Positions 1 to 7,293 of a stretch of 15,059 nt of DNA are shown here, piece by piece. This stretch comes from an uncultured Clostridia bacterium (lineage in GTDB: Bacteria > Bacillota > Clostridia > HGM11514): assembly GCA_934489915.1 (NCBI GenBank), contig CAKSSZ010000016.1, positions 1 through 15,059 of the forward strand. The letters run 5' to 3'. A model generated the notes under the pieces. That model saw nothing but the letters and a program-made list of their open reading frames with translations, ran no database searches and was not told where the DNA came from. The number at the start of each line of letters is the position of its first letter. The first letter of the stretch is position 1. The position numbers and the translations under genes are program-made.

Positions 1-1325
1 GTAAGCGGGTTCCCCTCCGGGGTCACTGTGGTAACAACACCGCTGAGAAACAAATTCACCGCAACCCCTTCCGGGAAGGATAATACCGCCACCTTATCAA
101 TCAGCCCGCACCCGGCCGCCCCGATACACGCACAACAGCCATAGGTGGAACCGTCGGATAAAATATTAAATCCACCGGTACTCACCCCACGGATTCCTGC
201 CGTCAGGGGACTATAGCTGTCAAAGGGAAGCGGCTCCGGCAAAAACGGTCGATCGGATGCAGGGGCTTGGATTCTGCCGATTTTCTGCTCTGTGTTGTAA
301 GACCCCAAATAAGCATTATACAGGGAACGCTCAAATGCGTCTGCAAATGTTGGATCCCCGGTCAGCAAAAGCAACTGATAAAAAAACTTCATCACCGTTA
401 CGGTAACGCAGGTTTCCTGCATCACGTCCACATTGTTGGTGTTTGCCTGACGGTTGGTGGAATGGTCAAACTGTTCATGATACGTCCCGCAACAGCCAAT
501 CACCGTAAAATCAGTTTTTAGTAATTGTTTTCCGAATTGTACTGCTGCGGTTTTATACCGTTCTACGCCGGTTGCCCGGTAAAATGCCAGCAATCCTTCA
601 AAGCAGGAAATTGTTTCGTACGCCTTGGTAACCGGGTATTGATAAGGCGGAATGTGATCAGCATAAGCCAATTGAAACAAATTCCCATCTCTTGCGCCAC
701 CGCAGCGGATAATTTCTTCGGCAAATTGCCGATAACGCTCCTCCCCCGTTAATCCATACAGACGCGCAATCGGCTCCAATATAGAAGAGGAATTCACCCC
801 GCGCCAAATCGCAGAGGTTTCTGTGATGGGCAGCTTTCCTTCCTCCCGGGAGCCAATACGTTCGATTAAATAATCTGCCTGTCCCCGCATAGAAGCAATC
901 ACTTTCTCGGAAAGAGATTTGCGCCGGCAAATCTCCAGGAAATATTCCATCCCCAGTAGGACATATTTCCGCTCCCACAAATCCCAGGATTGAAATTCAT
1001 GAGAAGGATGATAGCAGCTGATTCTGCCGCTCTCCTCCTGGCAGGCAAGCAAATCCTCCACCGTTTCTTCCAGCAGGGCATACAGCGCCGGGTTTTTGGT
1101 ATATTGATATACCAGGCAAGCGCCCCGCATCATCTTCCCCCAATACTCTCCTCTCCAGCGATTGTCAAAATCTGCGTCTTCCTGAGCAAACTGCCCTGAA
1201 AACCGCTTCCAAAGCTCAGGGCGGAGCAATTGAATCTGCTCAATATACCGAATTTTCTGATCCAGGTATCCGTTAAAGGAAGCAGAGGTTTTTTCGTGCA
1301 TAAAAAAATAATCTTTCTCTCTCAT
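1..1325 (-). CDS. GH127-type (DUF1680) beta-L-arabinofuranosidase-like glycosidase, 3' end cut by window edge
   Basis: The reading frame stays open from ATG at 1325 to the left edge, giving 441 complete codons. Family members usually have about 600-650 residues, so the C-terminal part lies outside. The start is supported by AAGGAAGGTG upstream. There is no signal peptide, so it is probably cytoplasmic. Family features are the N-terminal WRGEYWGKMMRGACL segment (around residues 61-75) and the (alpha/alpha)6-barrel pattern. An E-T-C triplet (Glu304, Cys306) and a Cys-Cys pair (Cys397-Cys398) match in order and rough spacing the zinc/nucleophile set known from HypBA1 of Bifidobacterium longum (Glu338, Cys340, Cys417, Cys418). 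It probably releases an arabinofuranose-type sugar from plant or glycoprotein glycans, but the family holds several specificities, so the substrate is not assigned. The divergent AraC regulator is a natural controller. Confidence 0.82.
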   Translation of the reverse strand, partial: MREKDYFFMHEKTSASFNGYLDQKIRYIEQIQLLRPELWKRFSGQFAQEDADFDNRWRGEYWGKMMRGACLVYQYTKNPALYALLEETVEDLLACQEESGRISCYHPSHEFQSWDLWERKYVLLGMEYFLEICRRKSLSEKVIASMRGQADYLIERIGSREEGKLPITETSAIWRGVNSSSILEPIARLYGLTGEERYRQFAEEIIRCGGARDGNLFQLAYADHIPPYQYPVTKAYETISCFEGLLAFYRATGVERYKTAAVQFGKQLLKTDFTVIGCCGTYHEQFDHSTNRQANTNNVDVMQETCVTVTVMKFFYQLLLLTGDPTFADAFERSLYNAYLGSYNTEQKIGRIQAPASDRPFLPEPLPFDSYSPLTAGIRGVSTGGFNILSDGSTYGCCACIGAAGCGLIDKVAVLSFPEGVAVNLFLSGVVTTVTPEGNPL

Positions 1326-1353
1326 TTCTCAACACCTTCCTTTCGTATTTTCC

Positions 1354-1359
1354 ATTATA
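1354..1359 (-). promoter_or_regulatory. Extended -10 promoter of the GH127-type gene
   Basis: The minus strand has TATAAT preceded by TG with one base between (TGnTATAAT), placing transcription start about 20 bases before the ATG at 1325. The hexamer 17 bases upstream (ATTATT) is a poor -35 box. An extended -10 with a weak -35 fits a promoter needing an activator, for which the divergent AraC protein is the obvious candidate (inference). Confidence 0.5.
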
Positions 1360-1436
1360 TCAGATTCGTTTCAAAAAATAATCAGTAATTTTGACCGGAT
1401 CTGTACGGAATTTTTACCCCTTTTCCAGAGCGGGAA

Positions 1437-1465
1437 TTGACAAACCCTTTCTGATCTTATATAAT
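1437..1465 (+). promoter_or_regulatory. Perfect sigma-A promoter of the AraC-family gene
   Basis: TTGACA at 1437-1442 and TATAAT at 1460-1465 are separated by exactly 17 bases. Predicted transcription start is near 1472, just at the ribosome binding site AAGGAGGTGA (1471-1480). The leader would be only about 13 bases, and the upstream in-frame ATG at 1464 lies inside the -10 box, so it cannot be the start on this transcript. Confidence 0.85.
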
Positions 1466-1484
1466 GAAAGAAGGAGGTGAGAAC

Positions 1485-2348
1485 ATGCTTTGCTTCAGCC
1501 GCAAAAATTATTTTCGGGATCATGAAAAAATGCATATTTTTTATAAAACAAATTCCAATCAGGATGGGGAACAAGTCCATACCCATGATTATATTGAAAT
1601 TGTATTGATTACAGACGGGCAGACAGAACAGGTCATTGACGGGGTAACATACCCCGGCTCCCGAGGCTCGCTTTTTTTCATCAACTGCGGACAAACCCAC
1701 TTCTTCACCAACAAAACACCCTTAAGCTACTATAATTTAATGCTTACACCGGAATATATCAGTGAAGAATTGGTCGATGCACAGCATTTGAATGAAATTC
1801 TTTCCTTGACCATGTTTGAAGAATTTCAAGCGGCAGTCAACCTTACATCCGATCAGGTGCCCCTGCAGGGAGAAACCACCGCAGAGCTGGAAACGCTGTT
1901 TCGGGGATTGCTGCGGGAATACCATTCTCACCTGCCGGGACGGCAGCTATTCATGAAAACATACACCATTTCCATTTTGGCTCACATCTTTCGCCGGATG
2001 TGCACCAATGACGAAGTTTTAGTAGACTCCGAGCTGCTCCATTACATCAGGGAGCACTGCAGCGAAAAGCTCACTCTGGCCGGATTGGCACAAAAGTGTT
2101 TTTACCATCCCTCTTATTTAAGCCGGATGTTTCATCGGCTGCACGGAATCACAGTAACCGAGTATATTACCCGAGCCAGACTGCAAAAAGCAATCGAATT
2201 GCTGGAATCCACCCCCCTTTCCGTCGAGCAAATCTGCACCTCCTGCGGATTCGGAGACCGCACCACCTTCTTTCGCCGCTTTAAAGAGCATACTGGCTGC
2301 TCCCCTTTGGAATATCGCAAAAGGGAAAACAGCGAACGGCGGCTGTAA
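1485..2348 (+). CDS. AraC/XylS-family transcriptional regulator
   Basis: This 287-residue protein has the usual two-part layout. An N-terminal cupin-like sensing domain contains HTHDYIEIVLITDG (around residues 33-46), the stretch that in this family lies near the sugar pocket. The last roughly 105 residues carry the double helix-turn-helix: LTLAGLAQKCFYHPSYLSRMFHR, then LSVEQICTSCGFGDRTTFFRRFKEHTG and a closing SPLEYR. The start at 1485 is chosen because AAGGAGGTGA sits 4 bases upstream; an ATG 21 bases earlier falls within the promoter -10 box. The gene is divergent from the GH127-type glycosidase across a 159-base gap, a common arrangement in which the regulator senses the sugar released and activates the hydrolase gene. 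The inducer is unknown. Confidence 0.9.
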   Translation: MLCFSRKNYFRDHEKMHIFYKTNSNQDGEQVHTHDYIEIVLITDGQTEQVIDGVTYPGSRGSLFFINCGQTHFFTNKTPLSYYNLMLTPEYISEELVDAQHLNEILSLTMFEEFQAAVNLTSDQVPLQGETTAELETLFRGLLREYHSHLPGRQLFMKTYTISILAHIFRRMCTNDEVLVDSELLHYIREHCSEKLTLAGLAQKCFYHPSYLSRMFHRLHGITVTEYITRARLQKAIELLESTPLSVEQICTSCGFGDRTTFFRRFKEHTGCSPLEYRKRENSERRL

Positions 2349-2360
2349 CAAAGCGCAACA

Positions 2361-2392
2361 AAAAAAGCCCATGGTGTCAATGGGCTTTTTTT
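2361..2392. terminator. Bidirectional hairpin terminator between araC-type and dehydrogenase genes
   Basis: A 12-bp perfect stem (AAAAAAGCCCAT at 2361-2372, ATGGGCTTTTTT at 2380-2391) surrounds a 7-base loop. There is a T run on the plus strand and, by symmetry, on the minus strand, so it can end both convergent genes. Confidence 0.88.
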
Positions 2393-2427
2393 GCTTTTAT
2401 AAAGATAAGGATTTCTTGTACGCAATA

Positions 2428-3375
2428 TTAAAAAGTAACGTCTTTATCATAATAGCAGCAGGTGAGCAGCTGTTCCATTTGTTCCGGAGTGACCGGTCTG
2501 GGATTCGAACCTGTGCAGGCATCCCCTACCGCCAGTTCAGCTACCGTTTTCAGCTTTGATAAAAATTCCTGTTCATCAATAATACCGCCCTCGTAATCCC
2601 GAATACAGGTGGGGATCTCCAGCTGACGGTTCATTTCACGGATTTCATTGACCAGCGCAGCGGTCAGGGCTGCGTCAGACGAGCCGGTCAGACCGATAGC
2701 AACTGCAATCTCAGCATACCGCCGTTCCGCCTCCGGCACCTTGGCATTAAATTGAATCACCTTGGGCAAATACATTGCGTTGGCACAGCCATGGACAATA
2801 TGCCCGCCGCTGTAAGCCGCCCCGGTCTTATGCGCCATAGAGTGAACAATTCCCAGCAGTGCATTACTAAATGCCATACCTGCCAGACACTGAGCGTTGT
2901 GCATCTGATCTCTCCGCTTCATATCTCCCTGGAAGGAAGGAATCAGATCCTGATGAATCATTTTAATCGCATGGAGCGCCAACGGATCTGTATAATCGCA
3001 ATGCAGCGTAGATACATATGCCTCAATCGCATGGGTCATTGCGTCCATCCCGGTATGAGCAACCAGCTTTTTGGGCATCGTCTCTGCCAGCGCAGGATCA
3101 ACGATGGCAACATCCGGCGTGATATTAAAATCAGCCAGAGGATATTTGATCCCTTTTTCGTAATCGGTAATCACGGAAAAAGGCTCCACGCCCTCAAACA
3201 GCTGCACCTCCATGCCTGCTTCCTGTAAATAGGAACAGACCTTGTCCAGAAATCCAAAACGCTTCATGCTGCCGCCGCCCAAAACCACCATGGCTTTTTT
3301 GCCGGTCAGAGTTTTGAGCGCCTCCAGCGCGCCCTTTCCGTGGTACAAATCTCTTGGCAGTGTAAATCTTTGCAT
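2428..3375 (-). CDS. Iron-containing alcohol dehydrogenase with an internal in-frame deletion
   Basis: This 315-residue protein belongs to the Fe-dependent (group III) alcohol dehydrogenases, which oxidise or reduce alcohols and aldehydes with NAD(P) and usually have about 385-395 residues. The start at 3375 follows AAGGAGGAG by 6 bases. The N-terminus (YHGKGALEAL, VVLGGGSMKRFGF) is normal up to VEP at residues 63-65. The next residues, FSVITDYEKGIKYPLADF, normally follow about 80 residues later. Missing are the second glycine motif (GGGSxxDxxK) and the TSGT/S-E-V-T segment, both needed for cofactor binding. Metal ligands remain: Asp111, His115, His178 and the His of HGCANA (His195). The frame is intact across the junction. 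It is probably inactive as a standard dehydrogenase, unless this is an assembly deletion. A LysR regulator is encoded upstream. Confidence 0.85.
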   Translation of the reverse strand: MQRFTLPRDLYHGKGALEALKTLTGKKAMVVLGGGSMKRFGFLDKVCSYLQEAGMEVQLFEGVEPFSVITDYEKGIKYPLADFNITPDVAIVDPALAETMPKKLVAHTGMDAMTHAIEAYVSTLHCDYTDPLALHAIKMIHQDLIPSFQGDMKRRDQMHNAQCLAGMAFSNALLGIVHSMAHKTGAAYSGGHIVHGCANAMYLPKVIQFNAKVPEAERRYAEIAVAIGLTGSSDAALTAALVNEIREMNRQLEIPTCIRDYEGGIIDEQEFLSKLKTVAELAVGDACTGSNPRPVTPEQMEQLLTCCYYDKDVTF

Positions 3376-3404
3376 GTAAAACTCCTCCTTTATCATGAAT
3401 CAAA

Positions 3405-3419
3405 TCAACCGTTGGTTGA
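3405..3419. promoter_or_regulatory. Short dyad in the dehydrogenase leader
   Basis: TCAACC and GGTTGA form a perfect 6-bp inverted repeat with a 3-base centre, 30 bases upstream of the dehydrogenase start codon. It may be an operator or a small mRNA hairpin; which cannot be told from the sequence. Confidence 0.35.
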
Positions 3420-3491
3420 ATTAGAGTCTCGGATTAGTTTTCCCCTGTGATTATTATTTTAACACACTTTTTCTGAAAAGAGAAGATACGA

Positions 3492-3529
3492 TATTGTTAT
3501 ATCGATATCACTTTATCGATATAACAATA
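3492..3529. repeat. Perfect 15-bp AT-rich inverted repeat between lysR-type and dehydrogenase genes
   Basis: TATTGTTATATCGAT (3492-3506) is followed after 8 bases by its exact reverse complement (3515-3529). The arms contain smaller palindromes (ATATCGATAT at 3499-3508, TATCGATA at 3514-3521), so ATCGATAT also occurs as a direct repeat 14 bases apart. GATATC recurs at 3532-3537, touching the lysR-type stop codon. No T run follows in the direction of transcription, so it is not a standard terminator. It lies at the 5' side of the dehydrogenase transcription unit, where an operator would be expected. Confidence 0.75.
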
Positions 3530-3535
3530 CTGATA

Positions 3536-4444
3536 TCATTTCAGTTCCCCGATGATTTCCTTCAGTTTTTCGCAAAACAGCCGATCCTGACCGGTCAGCC
3601 GATATCCCTTGCGATAAATGAGCAGCTCCTGGTATCGCTGTGCTTCCGGGCATTTCAGCTGCACCAGCCCATATTGTTTCAGCGCATCCTTTGGCATAGG
3701 AGAAGAACAGGCATATGCGTCCGGCAAGCAGGATAAAAATTCATACAACCCCGCACGGGAGGAAAGCACCACCTGCCGTTCGTCCTCCTGCTTTGTCCTT
3801 TGCCTTGCCACAGTGGGAGAAAGGGAACCGTCCACAAAGGACAGCTTGGTCAACCCTGAAAGCAGCTCCTTTTCCGCCACAGACAAACCGGCAAGCCGGC
3901 TGCTTGCAGAAAGCAGCACCCGAGCGTCAAACTCCCATAAAGGAATCCGCTGCAAAAACCGTTCATCCAGGGCGTTGGAAAAGTGATCCTTGTCACAAAT
4001 GGGATACCGCAGGATCCCCAAATTCACTTCACCGTTGCCCACCTGCTGCAGCACCTCGGCATTGCTCCCCTCCCGGTATTCCATATGAAAGGGCAGCACA
4101 GGGTCAAATTCCTGCAAAAGCGCCAGTGCCGCACTGCATAAGTAGCTTGCCCGTGGAGCAGACAGAGAAAACCGCTGACTGGCATTCTTTGTTTTGCGGT
4201 AGCTCATCTCCAGATCCTCCAACTGCGTAAGAAGCTCCCGTGCCCGCTGCAAAAAAACAAGCCCTTCCTCTGTAGGTGCCGCTCCCCGTGGGGTTCGGTA
4301 AAAAAGAGAAATCCCCACCGCGGACTCCAGCTCCCGAATCGCCTTGCTGATATGGGGCTGCGAAGTATAAAGAGCGTCCGCCGCACGGGAAATAGAACCG
4401 GTACGTTCCACCTCCAGAGCATATTTTAAATAAGTAATATTCAT
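3536..4444 (-). CDS. LysR-family transcriptional regulator
   Basis: This 302-residue protein has the typical LysR length. A winged helix-turn-helix occupies residues 1-60, with SISRAADALYTSQPHISKAI as the DNA-contacting part and LFYRTPRGAAPTEEG as the wing. A linker helix follows (around 65-90), then a periplasmic-binding-protein-like effector domain to the C-terminus. The start ATG at 4444 is preceded by GAGGCGG. The gene is upstream of and in the same direction as the truncated alcohol dehydrogenase, 160 bases away, and divergent from the glycosidase-like gene at 4589. LysR proteins often control a neighbour, so either gene could be the target; the inverted repeat at 3492-3529 favours the dehydrogenase as one target (inference). 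The effector is unknown. Confidence 0.9.
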   Translation of the reverse strand: MNITYLKYALEVERTGSISRAADALYTSQPHISKAIRELESAVGISLFYRTPRGAAPTEEGLVFLQRARELLTQLEDLEMSYRKTKNASQRFSLSAPRASYLCSAALALLQEFDPVLPFHMEYREGSNAEVLQQVGNGEVNLGILRYPICDKDHFSNALDERFLQRIPLWEFDARVLLSASSRLAGLSVAEKELLSGLTKLSFVDGSLSPTVARQRTKQEDERQVVLSSRAGLYEFLSCLPDAYACSSPMPKDALKQYGLVQLKCPEAQRYQELLIYRKGYRLTGQDRLFCEKLKEIIGELK

Positions 4445-4477
4445 TGTTCCCGCCTCTTTTTCTACTGTTGTATCATT

Positions 4478-4506
4478 AGTATAGCAGAAAAAGGAAAAGA
4501 TAGCAA
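4478..4506 (-). promoter_or_regulatory. Promoter of the LysR-type gene
   Basis: On the minus strand, TTGCTA (4506-4501) and TATACT (4483-4478) are 17 bases apart. These match the sigma-A consensus at 4 and 5 of 6 positions. The start codon is at 4444. Confidence 0.55.
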
Positions 4507-4533
4507 TCCTTTTTTAAAATAATTTAAAAAAAG

Positions 4534-4562
4534 TTGACCTTTCTGCAAAAGTATGATAGAAT
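4534..4562 (+). promoter_or_regulatory. Promoter of the (alpha/alpha)6 glycosidase-like gene
   Basis: TTGACC (4534-4539) and TAGAAT (4557-4562) are 17 bases apart, each one base from consensus. Predicted transcription start is near 4569, leaving a leader of about 20 bases before the ATG at 4589. Confidence 0.75.
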
Positions 4563-4588
4563 GATAAAAAATGAAAAGGAGTCTTCCT

Positions 4589-5797
4589 ATGTTCACATTA
4601 GAACAAAAGAAACAAATCCGGCAGCATTATCAGGCTGCAATGGATCGCATCACTACCACAAATATCGGCTGTTTTCAAGGGCATGAAAAGCCTTTGTTTT
4701 TAATCTCGGACGAATATCCGGGCATCTGGCTGGAGCATGCTTATGATTCCGTATTTTTTGCACGATTGGAACCGGCATACACTGAAATTGCAAAAAATGT
4801 GTTATCTCTTTTTATGGAGCGACAAAAAGAAAACGGTCAGCTTCCCTGCTATATCATTGACCGCAACAAAAACACCACCATGAGTGAATGCGGATATACG
4901 CAGATTCAGGAATGCGTTTCCTTCTTTCGGCTGTGTTTCGAGTATTACACCATGTCTCAGGACAAAGAGTTTTTAAAAACTGCTTTTCAAAAAGGCGAAA
5001 AATGGATTTCCTGGCTGCAAACCTACCGGATGCCCCGTCAAACCGGGTTGGTAGAATCCTTTTGCGGCTTTGACGACGGCCACGACCATTCCCCGCGGAA
5101 AAAGGGAATGACCTATGATACCACCGCCAAAAACCGTGACGCAGCGCTGCTCCCGGAGGATGACGCAGTTTTGCCCATGATTGAGCCGGATGTCAACGCA
5201 GTCTATTACGGTGATTTATGCGCTTTGGCTCAAATGGCTGAGAAATTGGGGCAGGAAGGCGCCCCCTATGCCCGGCAGGCACAGCAGGTAAAAGAGGCAT
5301 TGTTCTCTATCTGCTACGACCCGGAGGATTGCTTTTTTTATGACGTGGATAAAAACGGCGCCATGCGGAAGCTGCGCTCTATCGCCATTACCAATGTGAT
5401 TTCAGAAGGGGTATTGGAGCAGGAACAGGTGGATATGATCTATAAAAAACACCTGAAAAATCCGAAGGAATTTTTTACCCCCTACCCTTTCCCGTCCTTA
5501 TCCGTATCCGACCCTTATTTCATCCAGAATCGGGACGGAAATTCCTGGGGCTTTTATTCGCAGGCGCTCACCATTTTGCGCTGCACTCGCTGGATGGACG
5601 CTTACCATAAAGAACAGGATTTTGATTTCATTTTAGAAAAATGGGTGGATAAATGGACATTTGGCAATAAAATTATGTTCGGTCAGGAATTAAACCCCTT
5701 TACAGGAGAGGCTTCCGCCTGCTCCGAATGGTATTCCAGCTGTATGCTGGTTTATATTTACGCAGTGCGGAGATTGGGTCTGACCAAAACAGATTAA
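4589..5797 (+). CDS. (alpha/alpha)6-barrel glycosidase-like protein (GH37/GH63-like)
   Basis: The 402-residue product shows the pattern of six-hairpin glycosidases such as trehalases (GH37) and GH63 enzymes: IWLEHAYDSVFF (47-57) resembling the W-x-W-D substrate-site motif, PDVNAVYYGDLCALAQMAE (200-218), TPYPFPSLSVSDP (297-309), NSWGFYSQALTI (318-329) and NPFTGEASACSEWYSS (369-384). There is no signal peptide, so it is cytoplasmic. The start at 4589 is chosen because AAAAGGAG precedes it by 7-8 bases; an in-frame ATG at 4571 would lie only two bases from the predicted transcription start and has no ribosome binding site. It probably cleaves an alpha-glucoside or other small oligosaccharide, but the typical W-x-W-D motif is altered (EHAYD), so substrate and even activity are uncertain. 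It is a single-gene unit ended by the hairpin at 5829. Confidence 0.65.
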   Translation: MFTLEQKKQIRQHYQAAMDRITTTNIGCFQGHEKPLFLISDEYPGIWLEHAYDSVFFARLEPAYTEIAKNVLSLFMERQKENGQLPCYIIDRNKNTTMSECGYTQIQECVSFFRLCFEYYTMSQDKEFLKTAFQKGEKWISWLQTYRMPRQTGLVESFCGFDDGHDHSPRKKGMTYDTTAKNRDAALLPEDDAVLPMIEPDVNAVYYGDLCALAQMAEKLGQEGAPYARQAQQVKEALFSICYDPEDCFFYDVDKNGAMRKLRSIAITNVISEGVLEQEQVDMIYKKHLKNPKEFFTPYPFPSLSVSDPYFIQNRDGNSWGFYSQALTILRCTRWMDAYHKEQDFDFILEKWVDKWTFGNKIMFGQELNPFTGEASACSEWYSSCMLVYIYAVRRLGLTKTD

Positions 5798-5828
5798 ATC
5801 TTTATCTATGCGACAAATAACAAAGCAA

Positions 5829-5862
5829 CCAAAGACCGCACCGAACCCGGTGCGGTCTTTGG
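5829..5862. terminator. 15-bp hairpin between convergent glycosidase-like gene and pst operon
   Basis: CCAAAGACCGCACCG (5829-5843) and its exact complement (5848-5862) enclose the 4-base loop AACC. The stem is long and GC-rich, but no clean T run follows on either strand, so it is an imperfect bidirectional terminator or 3'-end-protecting hairpin for both transcripts. Confidence 0.7.
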
Positions 5863-5893
5863 CTATCTATATAAAAGGAAAAAGGGGTAACTG

Positions 5894-6541
5894 CTATTGT
5901 ACCGGATGTTCTCCTGTAATGGAAAACACCGCCCACTCTGCAATATTGGTCGCATGGTCGCCGATTCGTTCAAAATACTTTGCAATCATGAGCAAATCAA
6001 GCGCCTCCGCTCCGTTGGAGCGATCTTCCAGAATCAGCTCCACCAGCTCCTCCTGCACTTTTAAAAACAAATCATCCACCCGGTCATCTTCATCTATGAC
6101 AGAAAAGGCAAGGGCGGCGTCCCGCTTTACATAAGCCGTAATGCTCCCATTGACCATACCGATGACCGTCTCCGCCATGCGGGTAATATGCACCGGTTCT
6201 TTCAATTGACCGGAGAGATGACCCGAAAGAGTAATTTCCGAAATATCCATTGCCATATCTCCGATGCGCTCCATATCGGTAATCATTTTAAGCGCTGCCG
6301 AAATCACCCGCAAGTCCCGGGCAACCGGCTGCTGGTGCAGCAACAGCTTATAGCAGATGCCCTCAATTTCCCGTTCCCGCTCGTCAATCTCCCCTTCCAG
6401 GGAAATTGCCTGTTCCGTCAGCTTCTGATTCGGTTCAGTCAATGTTTTCACCGCTGCGGCAATTGCTGTCTCAACGCACGCCCCCATCTGTATCAGTTCT
6501 TGATTTAACCGTTCCAGCTGCCTGTCAAAACGATTTCGCAT
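5894..6541 (-). CDS. phoU: Phosphate transport regulator PhoU
   Basis: PhoU is a peripheral membrane protein that links the Pst transporter to phosphate signalling and damps uptake when phosphate is plentiful. The 215-residue length is normal. The protein is two three-helix PhoU domains, each with the conserved metal-binding motif: ERIGDMAMDISE at 91-102 and ERIGDHATNIAE at 191-202. Its ATG overlaps the pstB stop by one base (TAATG on the minus strand), implying translational coupling. It is the last gene of the operon and is followed by the hairpin at 5829-5862. No phoB/phoR-type two-component genes are in the window. Confidence 0.96.
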   Translation of the reverse strand: MRNRFDRQLERLNQELIQMGACVETAIAAAVKTLTEPNQKLTEQAISLEGEIDEREREIEGICYKLLLHQQPVARDLRVISAALKMITDMERIGDMAMDISEITLSGHLSGQLKEPVHITRMAETVIGMVNGSITAYVKRDAALAFSVIDEDDRVDDLFLKVQEELVELILEDRSNGAEALDLLMIAKYFERIGDHATNIAEWAVFSITGEHPVQ

Positions 6542-7293
6542 TATCCAAACCTCCCTGTGATATAATCCTCTGTTCTCCGATCGGACGGAGTGGAAAAAAG
6601 TCGATCCGACGATGAAAATTCCACCAGCTCACCGGTTAAAAAAAAGGCCGTATCATCAGAAATTCTGGCCGCTTGCTGAATATTATGGGTTACAATCACT
6701 ACCGTATAATGCTTTTTTAATTCCTCTGTCAAATCCTCAATGCGTGCGGTAGAAATCGGATCCAGCGCCGAGGTTGGCTCATCCATCAGCAGCACCTCCG
6801 GCTGCACTGCCAGCGCACGGGCAATACAAAGCCGCTGCTGCTGTCCGCCGGACAACCCCAATGCAGATTTTTTTAACCGATCCTTCACCTCGTCAAAGAT
6901 GGCGGCGCCCCGCAAGCTTTCCTCTACCAGTTCATCCAGCTTTGCCCGGCTTTTGATGCCGTGTACCCGGGGACCGTAAGCCACATTATCATAGATGCTC
7001 ATTGGAAAGGGGTTAGGCTGTTGAAATACCATCCCCACCTTCTTCCGAAGGAGCGTAACGTTCACTCCGCTCCCGTAAATATCTTCCTCATCCAGCTCAA
7101 CACGGCCGCTGATTTTCACACCGTCTACCAGATCGTTCATCCGGTTCAGGGTTTTTAAAAAAGTTGATTTGCCGCAGCCGGAAGGGCCGATCAACGCCGT
7201 AATTCCCTTGTCACGAATGGACATGGTCACGCCCTTTAGGGCATGCACAGCGCCATAATACAAATGCAAATCCGTTACTTGAATTTTACTCAT
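6541..7293 (-). CDS. pstB: Phosphate ABC transporter ATP-binding protein PstB
   Basis: This is the ATPase that powers phosphate import through PstC-PstA at the cytoplasmic membrane. The 250 residues include all ABC motifs: Walker A GPSGCGKST (36-44), Q-loop FQQPNPFPMSIYDNVAYG (from about 90; typical of PstB), signature LSGGQQQR (147-154), Walker B VLLMDE (167-172) and switch His203 in VTHN. The RMNDL segment after Walker A is also typical of PstB. Its start overlaps the pstA stop by four bases (ATGA) and its stop overlaps the phoU start. All catalytic residues are intact. Confidence 0.97.
   Translation of the reverse strand: MSKIQVTDLHLYYGAVHALKGVTMSIRDKGITALIGPSGCGKSTFLKTLNRMNDLVDGVKISGRVELDEEDIYGSGVNVTLLRKKVGMVFQQPNPFPMSIYDNVAYGPRVHGIKSRAKLDELVEESLRGAAIFDEVKDRLKKSALGLSGGQQQRLCIARALAVQPEVLLMDEPTSALDPISTARIEDLTEELKKHYTVVIVTHNIQQAARISDDTAFFLTGELVEFSSSDRLFSTPSDRRTEDYITGRFG

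Noticed and set aside
1464..1484. Upstream ATG as start of the AraC-family gene
   Set aside because: It lies within the TATAAT -10 box of a perfect promoter and has no ribosome binding site; ATG at 1485 has AAGGAGGTGA at a good distance.
2752..3228. Plus-strand open frame inside the alcohol dehydrogenase gene
   Set aside because: Antisense shadow without a ribosome binding site; the minus-strand frame carries conserved family motifs.
3492..3529. Terminator of the LysR-type gene
   Set aside because: Despite the perfect stem, it is AT-rich with no T run following in the direction of transcription; recorded as a repeat or possible operator instead.
3715..4230. Long plus-strand open frame inside the LysR-type gene
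   Set aside because: Low-complexity composition, no start signal, fully antisense to a gene with clear LysR features.
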